DNA of 64,000 nt from Paenibacillus terrae (GCF_000943545.1 NZ_JTHP01000002.1:62001-126000), one strand, 5' to 3'. Positions 11,214 to 20,478 are shown, counted from the stretch's first letter. A program made the numbers and translations. The notes: generated by a model not told the origin, from the sequence alone.

Positions 11214-12155
11214 TTACAGTGCCAGTGCGCTGTGCTCCAGACTTTCAATGTATTTCTCGCTGTCCATAGCAGCCATGCAACCACTGCCTGCTGCTGTAAT
11301 CGCTTGTCTATAGCGTGTGTCTTGGACGTCGCCACAAGCGAATACGCCAGGTACGTTTGTTTCGGAAGTACCAGGATTTACGACGATATAACCGTTCGCA
11401 TCAGTTGTGATTTGACCACCCAGGAAGCCAGTATTTGGATGATGACCGATCGCCACGAATACGCCGCTAACTGTAATAATTTCCTCTTTACCTGTTTCAT
11501 TATTCAATACTTTCAAGCCAGTTACCCCGTTCTCGTCAGCAATCACTTCTACAGGAGTACGATTCAGTGCCCATTCGATTTTAGTGTTTGCACGAGCGCG
11601 GTCCTGCATAATTTTGGAGGCGCGCATTTCTTCACGACGATGCACCAGCGTTACTTTGGAGGCAAAACGTGTCAGGAAGTTTGCTTCCTCCAACGCCGAG
11701 TCTCCACCACCAATAACAACAATTTCTTTGCCACGGAAAAAGAATCCGTCACATGTTGCGCAAGTGCTCACGCCACGTCCAATATTATCCTGCTCACCCG
11801 GAATACCCAGGTATTTCGCAGTCGCACCTGTGGAAATGATCAGCGTATCTGTAACCAATTCGCCCAAGCCCTCCACATCCAATGTGAACGGACGAGCGGC
11901 TGTGTCGACCTTGTTCACCCAGCCTGTGCGGAATTCAGCACCGAAACGTTCTGCTTGCTTACGCATATTATCCATCAGATCGGGTCCCATGATTCCTTCG
12001 GGAAAGCCAGGGAAGTTTTCAACATCTGTTGTTGTAGTCAATTGTCCGCCCGGTTGTGGTCCTTCAATCACCAGTGGACTCATATTTGCGCGTGCCAGAT
12101 AAATAGCAGCTGTCAAACCGGCAGGGCCGGTACCTATAATAATGGACTTGTACAT
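11214..12155 (-). CDS. trxB: Thioredoxin-disulfide reductase
   Basis: FAD enzyme that passes NADPH electrons to thioredoxin and possibly to the redoxin encoded downstream. 313 residues, the low-molecular-weight bacterial type. The FAD motif [10 protein letters not shown] is at residue 8, the redox-active CATC at 132-135, the NADPH motif [13 protein letters not shown] follows, and the FACGDVQD block is near the C-terminus. The redoxin gene follows within about 60 bp, suggesting co-transcription. Confidence 0.96.
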   Translation of the reverse strand: MYKSIIIGTGPAGLTAAIYLARANMSPLVIEGPQPGGQLTTTTDVENFPGFPEGIMGPDLMDNMRKQAERFGAEFRTGWVNKVDTAARPFTLDVEGLGELVTDTLIISTGATAKYLGIPGEQDNIGRGVSTCATCDGFFFRGKEIVVIGGGDSALEEANFLTRFASKVTLVHRREEMRASKIMQDRARANTKIEWALNRTPVEVIADENGVTGLKVLNNETGKEEIITVSGVFVAIGHHPNTGFLGGQITTDANGYIVVNPGTSETNVPGVFACGDVQDTRYRQAITAAGSGCMAAMDSEKYIESLEHSALAL

Positions 12156-12436
12156 ATCTTTGTTCCTCCTAAAATATGATAAGAATGATATAGCGAGTTT
12201 TCGGTACCGGGAGATGGGCTAATGCATATACTCTAAAAGTAGTTCTGCCAGACGCTCATTCAAAAATGTGGACACCCGGATCTTGCAAAAACGATTTACA
12301 TATTTAATATCTTTTTATGACTTAGACTGATTCTAAATCCTAATTCCATTATGCGGAAAGAGCTGCAAACAGTCAAATGAAGTTTTCATGAAGCGAACCT
12401 TAAAGATTAATCAGGTATGGAGGGATTATCCCGATT
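12156..12436. other. Intergenic region between trxB and the ZIP gene
   Basis: Divergent spacer holding the promoters of trxB (minus) and the ZIP transporter (plus). No hairpin or clear operator was found. Confidence 0.5.
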
Positions 12437-13168
12437 ATGAGTGACATGTTTGTAGGTAGCCTTATTTCTGCCCTGTCCACCGGGCTCGGTGCCGTGCCCA
12501 TACTGTTTATGCGTAAAATTACGCACCGTCTTCGTGATGTACTGTTGGCTTATGCTGCGGGGATCATGACTTCTGCATCGGTGTACAACCTCATTCCCGA
12601 GGCCATCAATCATTCCAACTGGTTCGTGCTGTCTGCGGGGATTTTACTCGGCTGTCTTGTGCTGCTAGTGATGGAAATGTATATTCCACATGCCGATCTG
12701 GAGAACCCGGATTCCAAAACCTTTCATCTGGAGTCCAAATCTTTTCTCATCATCGCGGCCATTACACTGCATAATTTACCCGAGGGACTTTCCGTCGGGG
12801 TCAGCTATGCGAGCGAAACTCAAAATCTTGGTAATCTCATTGCCTTTTCCATCGGTCTGCAAAATGCCCCGGAAGGCTTTATTGTCGCTCTATTCCTCGT
12901 GAATCAAAACATTGGTCGCTTCAAGGCATTGGGCATTGCCACCCTCACCGGGGCCGTTGAAATTATTACAAGTCTGATTGGATTTTATTTGAGCAGTTGG
13001 GTTAATGGACTGGTTCCTTACGGTCTTGCCTTTGCCGCAGGAGCGATGATGTTTATCGTCTACAAGGAGCTGATTCCCGAAAGCCACGGGGACGGCAACC
13101 AACGTATCGCAACCTTCTCTTTTATTCTCGGTCTGATTACGATGATTGGTCTAACCGAATGGCTATAG
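12437..13168 (+). CDS. ZIP-family (GufA-like) metal transporter
   Basis: Inner membrane divalent cation transporter, probably for zinc or a similar metal. 243 residues with about eight helices. The two signature motifs HNLPEG (helix IV) and QNAPEG (helix V), which form the binuclear metal site in ZIP proteins, are both present, plus YKELIPESHG late in the protein. A terminator follows at once, so it is probably monocistronic. Direction of transport and metal cannot be read from sequence alone. Confidence 0.88.
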   Translation: MSDMFVGSLISALSTGLGAVPILFMRKITHRLRDVLLAYAAGIMTSASVYNLIPEAINHSNWFVLSAGILLGCLVLLVMEMYIPHADLENPDSKTFHLESKSFLIIAAITLHNLPEGLSVGVSYASETQNLGNLIAFSIGLQNAPEGFIVALFLVNQNIGRFKALGIATLTGAVEIITSLIGFYLSSWVNGLVPYGLAFAAGAMMFIVYKELIPESHGDGNQRIATFSFILGLITMIGLTEWL

Positions 13169-13181
13169 CCGTGTATCACAA

Positions 13182-13227
13182 AAAGGCTGCCCTCTGCCTG
13201 TAGTCCAGACAGAAGAGCAGCCTTTAG
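13182..13227. terminator. Terminator between the ZIP gene and the minus-strand pair
   Basis: Arms AAAGGCTGC and GCAGCCTTT with an inner CTG/CAG pairing around TAGTC. It lies between converging genes. Confidence 0.85.
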
Positions 13228-13245
13228 GCATGTCTCGTTCGCACT

Positions 13246-13695
13246 TCATTTTTTTCGGTTCATAGAGCGCAGCGCTTCACGATATTGCTCGTCCTCGCTT
13301 TTGTGAGTCTCACGTTCTCCATGATTATTTTTATGCGGTTCTTCCTTTTCTTCGCCCTTTCCGGCAAATCCACGCAAAGCCGCCCGATAGTCCTGATCCC
13401 CATAAGAATCTATGTTATCTCTCAGCGGCCTGGTATTCGTATCTACGTCAGACTCCTCATGATGAATCCCCGCCTCCGCAGCCTTATGGCGCGTCTCTCG
13501 CGTAGAATCAGGATCCGGCAACTCCCTCGCCTTGGGCTCCACTTCCACCGGATAAGGACGTTTGCTTCTTTGCCGTGAATCCTCGTCGGACGGGCTGACC
13601 GCTTTTTTGGGAGAGGGTTTACGCGCCATTTTCGTGTTGAATACCAGCAAAAAGATAAAAGCAACCGCAGCTACTACGATAAAAGCAATAGTCAT
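13246..13695 (-). CDS. Small single-pass membrane protein, unknown function
   Basis: 149 residues. One N-terminal transmembrane helix (about 3-22, rich in Val, Ala and Phe), then a highly charged tail rich in Lys, Glu, Arg and Asp that ends in a SMNRKK block. The tail has two similar segments, one reading DQDYRAALRGF and the other DEQYREALRSM, which look like a short duplicated motif. The ATG at 13695 has AGGAGG 6 bases upstream. It directly follows the WrbA-like gene (10 bp gap), probably one operon. I do not recognise a family. Confidence 0.75.
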   Translation of the reverse strand: MTIAFIVVAAVAFIFLLVFNTKMARKPSPKKAVSPSDEDSRQRSKRPYPVEVEPKARELPDPDSTRETRHKAAEAGIHHEESDVDTNTRPLRDNIDSYGDQDYRAALRGFAGKGEEKEEPHKNNHGERETHKSEDEQYREALRSMNRKK

Positions 13696-13705
13696 GAGCG
13701 GCCTC

Positions 13706-14260
13706 CTATTCTCTGCCAGCGTTACGGTACCGTCCCGCCGTCTCAGCGACCCGTTGGCCCAAAGACCGACCAAGTGCAAGATCATCATCCGTTGGGAAAT
13801 TGGCCGGACCGTTCGGGTCTGTCTCCACCGGACATGTCACCCCTACGCCGTAATAGGAGCCGTAGAGCGCATTTTCCGTAATATTGGCGGGCAGCCCTAC
13901 GATAATCATGCCTTGATGCAGCATCGGAGTAATCAAATTCAGCAGTGTGGATTCCAAGCCGCCATGAACGGTAGCTGTCGTGCAGAACACCGCTCCGATT
14001 TTATCTATCAGCTTGCCCTGCGCCCACAGATACCCGAGCTTATCAATCCAGCTTTTCAAGCCACTGCTGATCGTCCCAAAATGACCCGGGCATCCCCAAA
14101 TGATCGCGTCCGCGTTTACCAGCTCATTCACATCGGCTTTATCGACATGCTTCAGTAACACTTCTGTGTGCTCATGGCGTGCGCCTTCCGCGATCGAACG
14201 AGCAAGACGCTCCGTATGGCCATTTTCACTGTCATATACAATCATGATTCTGGTCGTCAT
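13706..14260 (-). CDS. WrbA-like flavodoxin-family NAD(P)H:quinone oxidoreductase
   Basis: FMN-dependent quinone reductase, a redox-defence enzyme of the cytoplasm. 184 residues. The flavin phosphate loop ([15 protein letters not shown]) is N-terminal. The middle reads [19 protein letters not shown] and [12 protein letters not shown], close to the WrbA blocks PTRFGNM... and TGTQHGGQETT. The ATG at 14260 is chosen for its AAAGGATG at 9 bases; two further in-frame ATG codons lie just upstream. Upstream partner of the small membrane protein gene. Confidence 0.87.
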   Translation of the reverse strand: MTTRIMIVYDSENGHTERLARSIAEGARHEHTEVLLKHVDKADVNELVNADAIIWGCPGHFGTISSGLKSWIDKLGYLWAQGKLIDKIGAVFCTTATVHGGLESTLLNLITPMLHQGMIIVGLPANITENALYGSYYGVGVTCPVETDPNGPANFPTDDDLALGRSLGQRVAETAGRYRNAGRE

Positions 14261-14394
14261 TATGCGCATCATCCTTTGTCAGCAAAATCATCCTTTTCAC
14301 ATGCGCTCTTATCCTTCCCCAAAATCCCTCTGAATATTGTGAAACACATTTGGCGCATACTTTGAAAATCCAAGAACTAGGGAGGCATGTACAC

Positions 14395-15030
14395 ATGAAT
14401 TCACGCGCCATATTGGTCAACCTGCTGGTTATTATCATTATTCTGGCAGGGGGCGGAGCCGCCGCCTATTATTACAATCAATCCGCTAACTACATAAAAA
14501 CCGACAATGCCCAAGTGAGCGGACAAGCCGTCACCGTTGCCTCTCCAAGCGCGGGCAAGCTTACAGGCTGGAACGCTGAAGTCGGCAAAACCTACACGGC
14601 TGGAAGCACACTTGGCAGTGTAGAGGGGGGCGGAAGCCGGGTTAGCATCACCATTCCAACCGATGGCACCATTGTGCAGCAATCTGCGGTCAACAACTCG
14701 ATTGTCGGGGCGGGTACGCCTTTGGCCAAAGCTGTTGATCTGAATAATTTATGGATTACTGCCAATATAGACGAAACGGCTGTGCAGGACCTTCAGGTGG
14801 GACAGACGGTGGATGTATATATTGATGCATACCCCGACACGTCCCTAAGCGGCAAAATCGAAAAGATCGGTCTGGCGACTGCCGCCACCTTCTCACTGCT
14901 CCCTACTTCCAATACTACTGCCAACTATACCAAGGTGACGCAGGTCGTGCCTGTTAACATTTCCATTCAAGGCTACAAAGGACTGGGCATTATCCCGGGC
15001 ATGAGTGCAAGCATCAGAGTACACAAGTAG
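14395..15030 (+). CDS. HlyD/EmrA-family efflux adaptor
   Basis: Membrane-anchored adaptor expected to work with the MFS pump encoded 10 bases downstream. 211 residues: an N-terminal signal anchor (about residues 5-25), then the biotinyl-lipoyl-like hairpin domain starting YIKTDNAQVSGQAVTVASP, typical of EmrA/HlyD, and a beta-barrel ending IPGMSASIRV. Shorter than E. coli EmrA because it lacks the long coiled coil, as is common in Gram-positive members. The ATG at 14395 has GGGAGG upstream. Confidence 0.87.
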   Translation: MNSRAILVNLLVIIIILAGGGAAAYYYNQSANYIKTDNAQVSGQAVTVASPSAGKLTGWNAEVGKTYTAGSTLGSVEGGGSRVSITIPTDGTIVQQSAVNNSIVGAGTPLAKAVDLNNLWITANIDETAVQDLQVGQTVDVYIDAYPDTSLSGKIEKIGLATAATFSLLPTSNTTANYTKVTQVVPVNISIQGYKGLGIIPGMSASIRVHK

Positions 15031-15039
15031 GAGGCTGTC

Positions 15040-16563
15040 ATGGAACAAAAAATGTCCATCGGACGAATCCTGTCCGTACTGCTGCTGGGCGCCTTCATTT
15101 CTATTTTGAATCAAACCCTGCTGAATGTGGCGATTCCGCATTTGATGAACGACTTCAATGTATCCGCAACTACCGTTCAATGGCTATCCACCGGATATAT
15201 GCTGACCAACGGTATTTTGATTCCGATTACCGCCTTCATGATTGAGTCGTTCGGGACACGTGCGCTGTTTATTTCCGCGATGGGGCTGTTTACTGCGGGT
15301 TCTGTCGTTTGCGCCGTCAGTACCGGTTTTGCGCCTATGCTGGTCGGACGCATCATTCAGGCCAGCGGAGCGGGTATTATCATGCCAGTGGTTATGAACG
15401 TGTTCCTGACCGTATTCCCCCCGGAAAAACGGGGGGCAGCCATGGGAACGATGGGCATCGCGATGATGTTTGCCCCAGCGATAGGACCCACTTTATCCGG
15501 CTGGATCGTGGAGCATTACAGCTGGCGGCTGCTATTTTTACTGGTCATTCCGCTGGCGATCATTGATATTCTGTTTGCCGTACGCTGGCTGAAAAATGTG
15601 TCCAAGCTGACGTATCCTCATTTTGACCTGCTCGGAACGATCTTTTCGACCCTTGGCTTCGGCTTCCTGCTGTATGGCTTCAGTTCCGCTGGAGACAAGG
15701 GCTGGAGCAGCAATACAGTAGTGCTCACGCTCGCTGCCGGGCTCGTGTTTATTGTAATGTTTGTCGTACGCGAGCTGAATATGAGACAGCCCATGCTGGA
15801 GTTCCGTGTGTTTAAGTATGATATTTTTACGGTATCCACGCTGGTCGGCGCTACCATCAATATGACGATGTTCGGTGGAATGCTGCTGTTGCCGATTTAT
15901 CTGCAAAATATACGCAGCTTTACACCGCTGCAATCCGGTTTGCTGTTATTGCCCGGCGCACTGCTGATGGGTGTCATGTCACCGATATCGGGAGCGATTT
16001 TCGACCGCATTGGTGCGAGGCCACTAGCAATTATCGGGTTGATCATTACGGCAGTCACGACATGGGAATTCAGTCTGCTGACGGATGCCACGACCTATGG
16101 ACACATTATGATCATCTATACGATCCGCAGCTTCGGGATGTCATTGTTAATGATGTCCGTACAGACAGAAGGGCTGAATCAGCTTCCTCCCCATCTCGGC
16201 AGCCACGGTACAGCCATGTCCAATACGGTACGGCAAATCGCCGGGTCTATCGGCACCGCATGGCTCATTACGGTGATGAGCAGCCGGGCTACGGTTCATT
16301 TGGCGGATTATGCGAATGTGGCTACCACCGCCAATGTTCCTTTAACCGAAGGCGTAGCTGAGCTGGGGCAAACCCTCGCGCAAACGGCTGGAGTTTCGAC
16401 GGAAACTGGCTCGGCGCTTGCGTTACAGCAGGTATATCGAAGTGCCGTTACAGAATCGACGATCCATGGCATTAACGATGCATTTATCATTGCTACCGGA
16501 ATCGCGCTGGCAGGACTGCTGTTTTCCCTGTTCTTACGCCGGTCTACACCCCGTCGGAGGTGA
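15040..16563 (+). CDS. EmrB/QacA-type MFS drug efflux transporter (DHA2)
   Basis: Proton-driven multidrug exporter in the cytoplasmic membrane. 507 residues and about 14 predicted helices, as in the DHA2 family. The family block LNVAIPHLMNDFNVS lies near residue 30, followed by WLSTGYMLTNG, and motif C-like APAIGPTLSGWI near residue 150. Co-transcribed with the adaptor gene. No adjacent regulator gene. Substrate unknown. Confidence 0.92.
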   Translation: MEQKMSIGRILSVLLLGAFISILNQTLLNVAIPHLMNDFNVSATTVQWLSTGYMLTNGILIPITAFMIESFGTRALFISAMGLFTAGSVVCAVSTGFAPMLVGRIIQASGAGIIMPVVMNVFLTVFPPEKRGAAMGTMGIAMMFAPAIGPTLSGWIVEHYSWRLLFLLVIPLAIIDILFAVRWLKNVSKLTYPHFDLLGTIFSTLGFGFLLYGFSSAGDKGWSSNTVVLTLAAGLVFIVMFVVRELNMRQPMLEFRVFKYDIFTVSTLVGATINMTMFGGMLLLPIYLQNIRSFTPLQSGLLLLPGALLMGVMSPISGAIFDRIGARPLAIIGLIITAVTTWEFSLLTDATTYGHIMIIYTIRSFGMSLLMMSVQTEGLNQLPPHLGSHGTAMSNTVRQIAGSIGTAWLITVMSSRATVHLADYANVATTANVPLTEGVAELGQTLAQTAGVSTETGSALALQQVYRSAVTESTIHGINDAFIIATGIALAGLLFSLFLRRSTPRRR

Positions 16564-16682
16564 AATTACAGCTATAAGCTGAACCAAAGATGTACATGAA
16601 GCGCCACTATGCGGTCGGATGGTACTTCCCATCGCTGTTGCGCTAGTTCATCTTATAGAGATGATTTCCGTGGTTACGCAAA

Positions 16683-16729
16683 GAAGGAGCATTCACCCCT
16701 GTCCTTTAAGGGATGTGAATGCTCCCTTC
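16683..16729. terminator. Bidirectional terminator between the MFS gene and the P1B-4 ATPase
   Basis: Long inverted repeat with arms GGAGCATTCAC and GTGAATGCTCC and an inner CCTT/AAGG, about 47 bases in all. It separates two converging genes. The T runs are short. Confidence 0.75.
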
Positions 16730-16732
16730 CAT

Positions 16733-18718
16733 TTATGACCGCAGCAGGCGCAAGCCGTTCAAAATGACAAGCAACGTGCTGCCCTCATGCCCGATGACGC
16801 CAAATGGCAAAGCTATATCTTGCACAAAGTTGCTAATGATGAGCAGTAAAATGACACTTACGGCGAAGATCATATTTTGCTTGACCACGCGCTGTGCCTT
16901 TCGTGCCAGCGCTACCGTCGGAGCAATCTCTTCGATCCCGTCGTTCATCAGCACCACATCCGCGACCTCCAGTGCGGCTCCACTGCCATGCATACCCATG
17001 CCCAGTCCGACCGTTGCGGCAGCCAGTGCCGGAGCATCGTTCACACCGTCGCCGACCATGACGACATGCCCGTACTGCTCCCGAAGCATGCGAATATGAC
17101 TGACTTTGTCCTCTGGCATCAAACCAGCATATACCGCATCGACTCCGGCCTGCGCCGCGATCACAGCGGCGGTTTCCGGGCGGTCTCCGGTCAGCATGAC
17201 GACCCGGATGCCCTGCGCTTGCAGGCGTCTCACCGCATCCTGCGCCTGTGGCCGCAGCTCGTCGCGCAATGCCAGCATCCCGGCAATCCGGTCATCCGCG
17301 AGGATAATGGATACGGTTTTGCCCTCAGCTTCCAGCCGGGCACGTGTTTCCACCCATTCCAGCTCTGCCAGCGGGCTAGCGTCATCCAGCGCATCCGTGC
17401 GCCCGATTTTCCACCTCACCCCGTCTACCATGCCTTCCATTCCCCATCCGGTTAGAGAGTGTACTTGCTCCACTGCGGGAAGCTCTCGCTGCCCCAATTC
17501 AGCTTCGGCTTTGGCTACAAGCGCTCGTGCCAACGGATGCATGGAGTAGCTTTCTATTGCCGCGACAATGTGTAACAGTTCATCGGCATCGTAGCCTGTG
17601 GCGGTAATCCAGTCGGTAACAACAGGTGAACCGATGGTCAGCGTACCTGTTTTGTCAAAGGCGACGACAGATGTCAGCGCCATATTTTCCACATGCGCAC
17701 CACCTTTGAACAGAATACCCCGACGGGCACGGTTGGAAATAGCCGACAGCATGACTGGCATAATGGATGATACGAGTGCGCACGGTGAGGCCACAACGAG
17801 AAATACCATTGCCTTGTAAAACGCAGCTGCCCACGTCCAGCCCAATACCATTGGCGCACCTGCAATAACAATCAGCGTAACAGCAACAACAATTCGGGCG
17901 TAAATCGACTCGAACCTTTTGATAAACCGTTGGGAATCGGGGACCTCTGTCTGCGCTTCCTCCACCATACGGATGATTTTTGAAAATAGAGTGCCTTCGG
18001 AGGATTGACTAACCTCCACGTACAGCACGCCTTCCCCGTTAATGGTGCCCGCATATACCTCGTCACCCGCCGCTTTGTTCACCGGAATGGATTCCCCGGT
18101 AATAGATGCCTGATTCACCGCCGAAACGCCCTTGGAAATCCGGCCATCCGCCGGAATCAGTTCGCCCGGCTTCACCAGCAGCAAATCACCCGGCAGCAGT
18201 TGCTCAATACCAACCGTTTCTGTCCCCTCGTGGGACAGACGCAAAGCCGTTTCCGGCTTCAACGCCATCAGCTCGGAAATATCCTTGCTGCTGCGCTCGG
18301 TGGTATAGCTCTCCAGCGCACCGCTGAGTGCAAAAATGAAGATCAGCATTGCTCCTTCATTCCAATAGCCAATAGCCGCAGCCCCCAATGACGCTGCAAT
18401 CATGAGCAGGTTGACATCCAGATCACGTTCACGGACCAGCGTCTCAATGCCTTCTCTGGCTTTGGACCAGCCACCCAGGGCGTAGGAAACCACATACAGG
18501 ATGACCGCCAGCCATTGCGACCAATGCGAGACGCCCCATGCCATCAGCATAAGTGTTCCACTGCCCAGAGCAGCCTGCATCTCCTTGTTTTTCAGCATGC
18601 TTTTGAGCTGGAATTGTGGTTTGCGATTCGGGCCTGGCCGTCCGCTGCCGCTGTTTTTTGAAAGTATCCGATCAGAGGGAGACAATGTCTTTTGAAGTTG
18701 TTGAACTGCTTGCATCAT
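16733..18718 (-). CDS. P1B-4-type metal-transporting ATPase (PfeT/ZosA-like)
   Basis: Membrane ATPase that exports a transition metal, most likely Fe(II) and possibly Co(II). 661 residues. No N-terminal heavy-metal domain. It has SPC (311-313) in place of CPC in the metal-binding helix and HEGST at 644-648 in the last helix; these two motifs define subgroup P1B-4 (PfeT, FrvA, CtpD). TGES is at 207-210, the phosphorylated Asp at 355 in DKTGT, and GDGVND follows later. Upstream lie two Fur-like boxes, which supports an iron role as for B. subtilis PfeT and Listeria FrvA. Often mis-annotated as a cadmium or zinc ATPase. Confidence 0.9.
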   Translation of the reverse strand: MMQAVQQLQKTLSPSDRILSKNSGSGRPGPNRKPQFQLKSMLKNKEMQAALGSGTLMLMAWGVSHWSQWLAVILYVVSYALGGWSKAREGIETLVRERDLDVNLLMIAASLGAAAIGYWNEGAMLIFIFALSGALESYTTERSSKDISELMALKPETALRLSHEGTETVGIEQLLPGDLLLVKPGELIPADGRISKGVSAVNQASITGESIPVNKAAGDEVYAGTINGEGVLYVEVSQSSEGTLFSKIIRMVEEAQTEVPDSQRFIKRFESIYARIVVAVTLIVIAGAPMVLGWTWAAAFYKAMVFLVVASPCALVSSIMPVMLSAISNRARRGILFKGGAHVENMALTSVVAFDKTGTLTIGSPVVTDWITATGYDADELLHIVAAIESYSMHPLARALVAKAEAELGQRELPAVEQVHSLTGWGMEGMVDGVRWKIGRTDALDDASPLAELEWVETRARLEAEGKTVSIILADDRIAGMLALRDELRPQAQDAVRRLQAQGIRVVMLTGDRPETAAVIAAQAGVDAVYAGLMPEDKVSHIRMLREQYGHVVMVGDGVNDAPALAAATVGLGMGMHGSGAALEVADVVLMNDGIEEIAPTVALARKAQRVVKQNMIFAVSVILLLIISNFVQDIALPFGVIGHEGSTLLVILNGLRLLRS

Positions 18719-18761
18719 GTCACATTCCTTTCCTTTTTTGTTCTTTGTTACTGCATCTCAT

Positions 18762-18776
18762 TGAGAATGATATCCA
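18762..18776. promoter_or_regulatory. Fur/PerR-like box 1 before the P1B-4 ATPase
   Basis: TGAGAATGATATCCA matches 11 of 15 positions of the 7-1-7 Fur consensus TGATAATnATTATCA. It lies 44 bases upstream of the ATPase start codon. Confidence 0.55.
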
Positions 18777-18798
18777 TTGTTAAGTGCCTTAAAATAGC

Positions 18799-18831
18799 AC
18801 ATGCTGCTTCGGGAAGCCCGAAACAGCATGT
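18799..18831. repeat. Strong hairpin in the P1B-4 ATPase leader
   Basis: Arms ACATGCTGCTTCGGG and CCCGAAACAGCATGT form a long stem with one mismatch and a three-base loop. On the minus strand it is followed by GCTATTTT, so it could act as a weak terminator or attenuator of the ATPase transcript. It sits between the two Fur-like boxes. Confidence 0.7.
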
Positions 18832-18838
18832 TTGGCAA

Positions 18839-18853
18839 TGAGAATGATAATCA
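18839..18853. promoter_or_regulatory. Fur-like box 2 upstream of the P1B-4 ATPase
   Basis: TGAGAATGATAATCA matches 13 of 15 positions of the Fur consensus. A second perfect palindrome, TTGCATTTATGCAA, follows at 18857-18870. Together with box 1 and the hairpin this fills most of the spacer to the next terminator. Confidence 0.7.
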
Positions 18854-18943
18854 TTTTTGCATTTATGCAATTATTTTGGTTTAGAGAAACTTTCGCTTTA
18901 TTATATATCTTTTCTTCTCCGATTGTAAACCAACATTCGCCCA

Positions 18944-18979
18944 AATAAAAAAGATACCTGCGCAAACAGCGCAGATATC
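18944..18979 (-). terminator. Terminator of the PPDK-like gene
   Basis: Minus-strand arms GATATCTGCGC and GCGCAGGTATC with a five-base loop, followed by six T in a row (TTTTTTATT). It lies 57 bases after the stop codon. Confidence 0.9.
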
Positions 18980-19035
18980 CTATATATTTTAAAAGCATGC
19001 TGTCATACGAATTGCGTGTTACCTTCGGAATTGGG

Positions 19036-20478
19036 CTACAGCGGAAACCGCTGGACGGGGCTTTGTAGAGCAACAGAGCCTTGTTGCTGCTCTGCTTGTT
19101 GAAGCAGTCCGAAACGTGCAGCCGCAAGACGTGCAACGGAAGCTGCTTTTTCCGGGCAAATCACGCCCGTTAGCCCGCTTCCCCAGATGGAAGCTTCATC
19201 CAGCGAATCGTGAATAGCATCTAACGCCACCCATACGGGCAGCTCGGATTTCACGCCCCGAATAGCGTGCATTATGCATTGTATCGTTTCACTGGTGTTC
19301 TCAAAACCACCAGCAACGGGTTGATTCAACCGATGCACGGCCTCACCATTACATGATGGAATCGGTGCGATTTCCAAAATCACCGCATCGGCAAAACGCG
19401 CCATATCTGCGGCTTGCGCCGCCTGCTTGATCTGTTGCGCTTTCACTTCCGGCATGAGGTTGGCGCTGTCAGACTCATGAGACGGTTTGGTCTGCCTGTT
19501 CCATGTTTGGCTGACGTTGAGCTTCGAGGGGACATCGACCGTCAAAAGCACTCCTACCCGATATGGAATGCACCGCAGACGGCCGCATAAGGTCTGCTCC
19601 GCAACGCCGTCGATCCAATCCCGGGTTGCCCGGAATTGGTTCACGCCAGCCGGATTGCGCACCACAATCTCCAACTGCGGTTCTCCCCCCTGCTGCACAC
19701 TTCGCAACGCCGCACGCAGCAACGCCTCCAACTGCATATCTTGCAAGCTTCCGATGCCCACTGCGTTGTTTTGTTCGATCAGGGCGATTGTGAGTGGTAA
19801 TCCGTTCAGAGACTCGAACAAGCCTTCATACTCTGTTTCCAGCAGCCCGATAATTCGCCGGGACAGATGCTCACACAATCCGGGCAAGCCAGATGCCTGA
19901 TTAAAGGCTTTGTACGTGTCTGATGCACGAGAGCCTGGAATAAGGAGGGGGTCAGGCTCCCCGTCAGGACCATGAATCGTATGCCCGGACTCTGCCGCGT
20001 CCAGATAGGCACGGCATAATTCAGCCACACGGCTGGACGACTGCGACAAGGGGCCGTGCAGAAGACTATAGCCATCAAGGCTGCCCATACTTAGACCGAT
20101 TGCTGACTCCTTGCTTGTATAATTCACATGGGCAGGATCATCAGCATAGATACGTATGAATGTACGCCTGTATTCATCGCCCCACTCCAGTAGTGTGGTC
20201 ATCGCTTCCCTGTCATCGTTGCCCTTATTCAGCAGCGTTTCCCCTATTAGCTCGGAGTCCGCAGCCAGCAACGCCTCCTCTTGACTGATCCTGCCCTGTT
20301 CGGCTAATCCGACCAGCCAGCCCAACGGGTCTTCCTCCTGTGAGGCAGATACTTCACTGCACCCTGTCAGCACCGACTCGACAGCCAGTCTCTGTGCAGC
20401 AGCGGCCTCACTCCCCGACTCGGGGTCATTGCAATCCCGACTGTTTTTTTCACTCAATAGTTCTGCGAATACATGCAT
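19036..20478 (-). CDS. Degenerate PPDK C-terminal-like protein, function unknown
   Basis: 480 residues. I see no close named family, but its blocks follow the order of the C-terminal half of pyruvate phosphate dikinase. Near residue 55, LAEQGRISQEEALL resembles the PPDK segment with ISKEEAVMRV. Mid-protein, LPLTIALIEQ then LEALLRAALRSVQ then a barrel stretch with GVLLTVDVPSKL resembles the PEP-binding barrel. The end, AASVARLAAARFGLL, resembles IARLAAAQAAL. The swivelling phospho-His domain and the catalytic CGEHGG loop are not recognisable; that place reads ALDAIHDS. This suggests a non-catalytic relic or a repurposed ligand-binding fold. The ATG at 20478 has GGAGG 8 bases upstream and is preferred to one at 20493. 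Flanked by two metal ATPase genes. The open frame and own terminator argue it is expressed. Confidence 0.5.
   Translation of the reverse strand: MHVFAELLSEKNSRDCNDPESGSEAAAAQRLAVESVLTGCSEVSASQEEDPLGWLVGLAEQGRISQEEALLAADSELIGETLLNKGNDDREAMTTLLEWGDEYRRTFIRIYADDPAHVNYTSKESAIGLSMGSLDGYSLLHGPLSQSSSRVAELCRAYLDAAESGHTIHGPDGEPDPLLIPGSRASDTYKAFNQASGLPGLCEHLSRRIIGLLETEYEGLFESLNGLPLTIALIEQNNAVGIGSLQDMQLEALLRAALRSVQQGGEPQLEIVVRNPAGVNQFRATRDWIDGVAEQTLCGRLRCIPYRVGVLLTVDVPSKLNVSQTWNRQTKPSHESDSANLMPEVKAQQIKQAAQAADMARFADAVILEIAPIPSCNGEAVHRLNQPVAGGFENTSETIQCIMHAIRGVKSELPVWVALDAIHDSLDEASIWGSGLTGVICPEKAASVARLAAARFGLLQQAEQQQGSVALQSPVQRFPL

Noticed and set aside
11028..12179. Open frame of 383 codons opposite trxB and the redoxin gene
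   Set aside because: Antisense shadow; Cys- and His-rich and without a ribosome binding site.
18789..19136. Open frame of 115 codons on the minus strand
   Set aside because: Crosses a terminator and the Fur-box region and overlaps the PPDK-like gene; no ribosome binding site.
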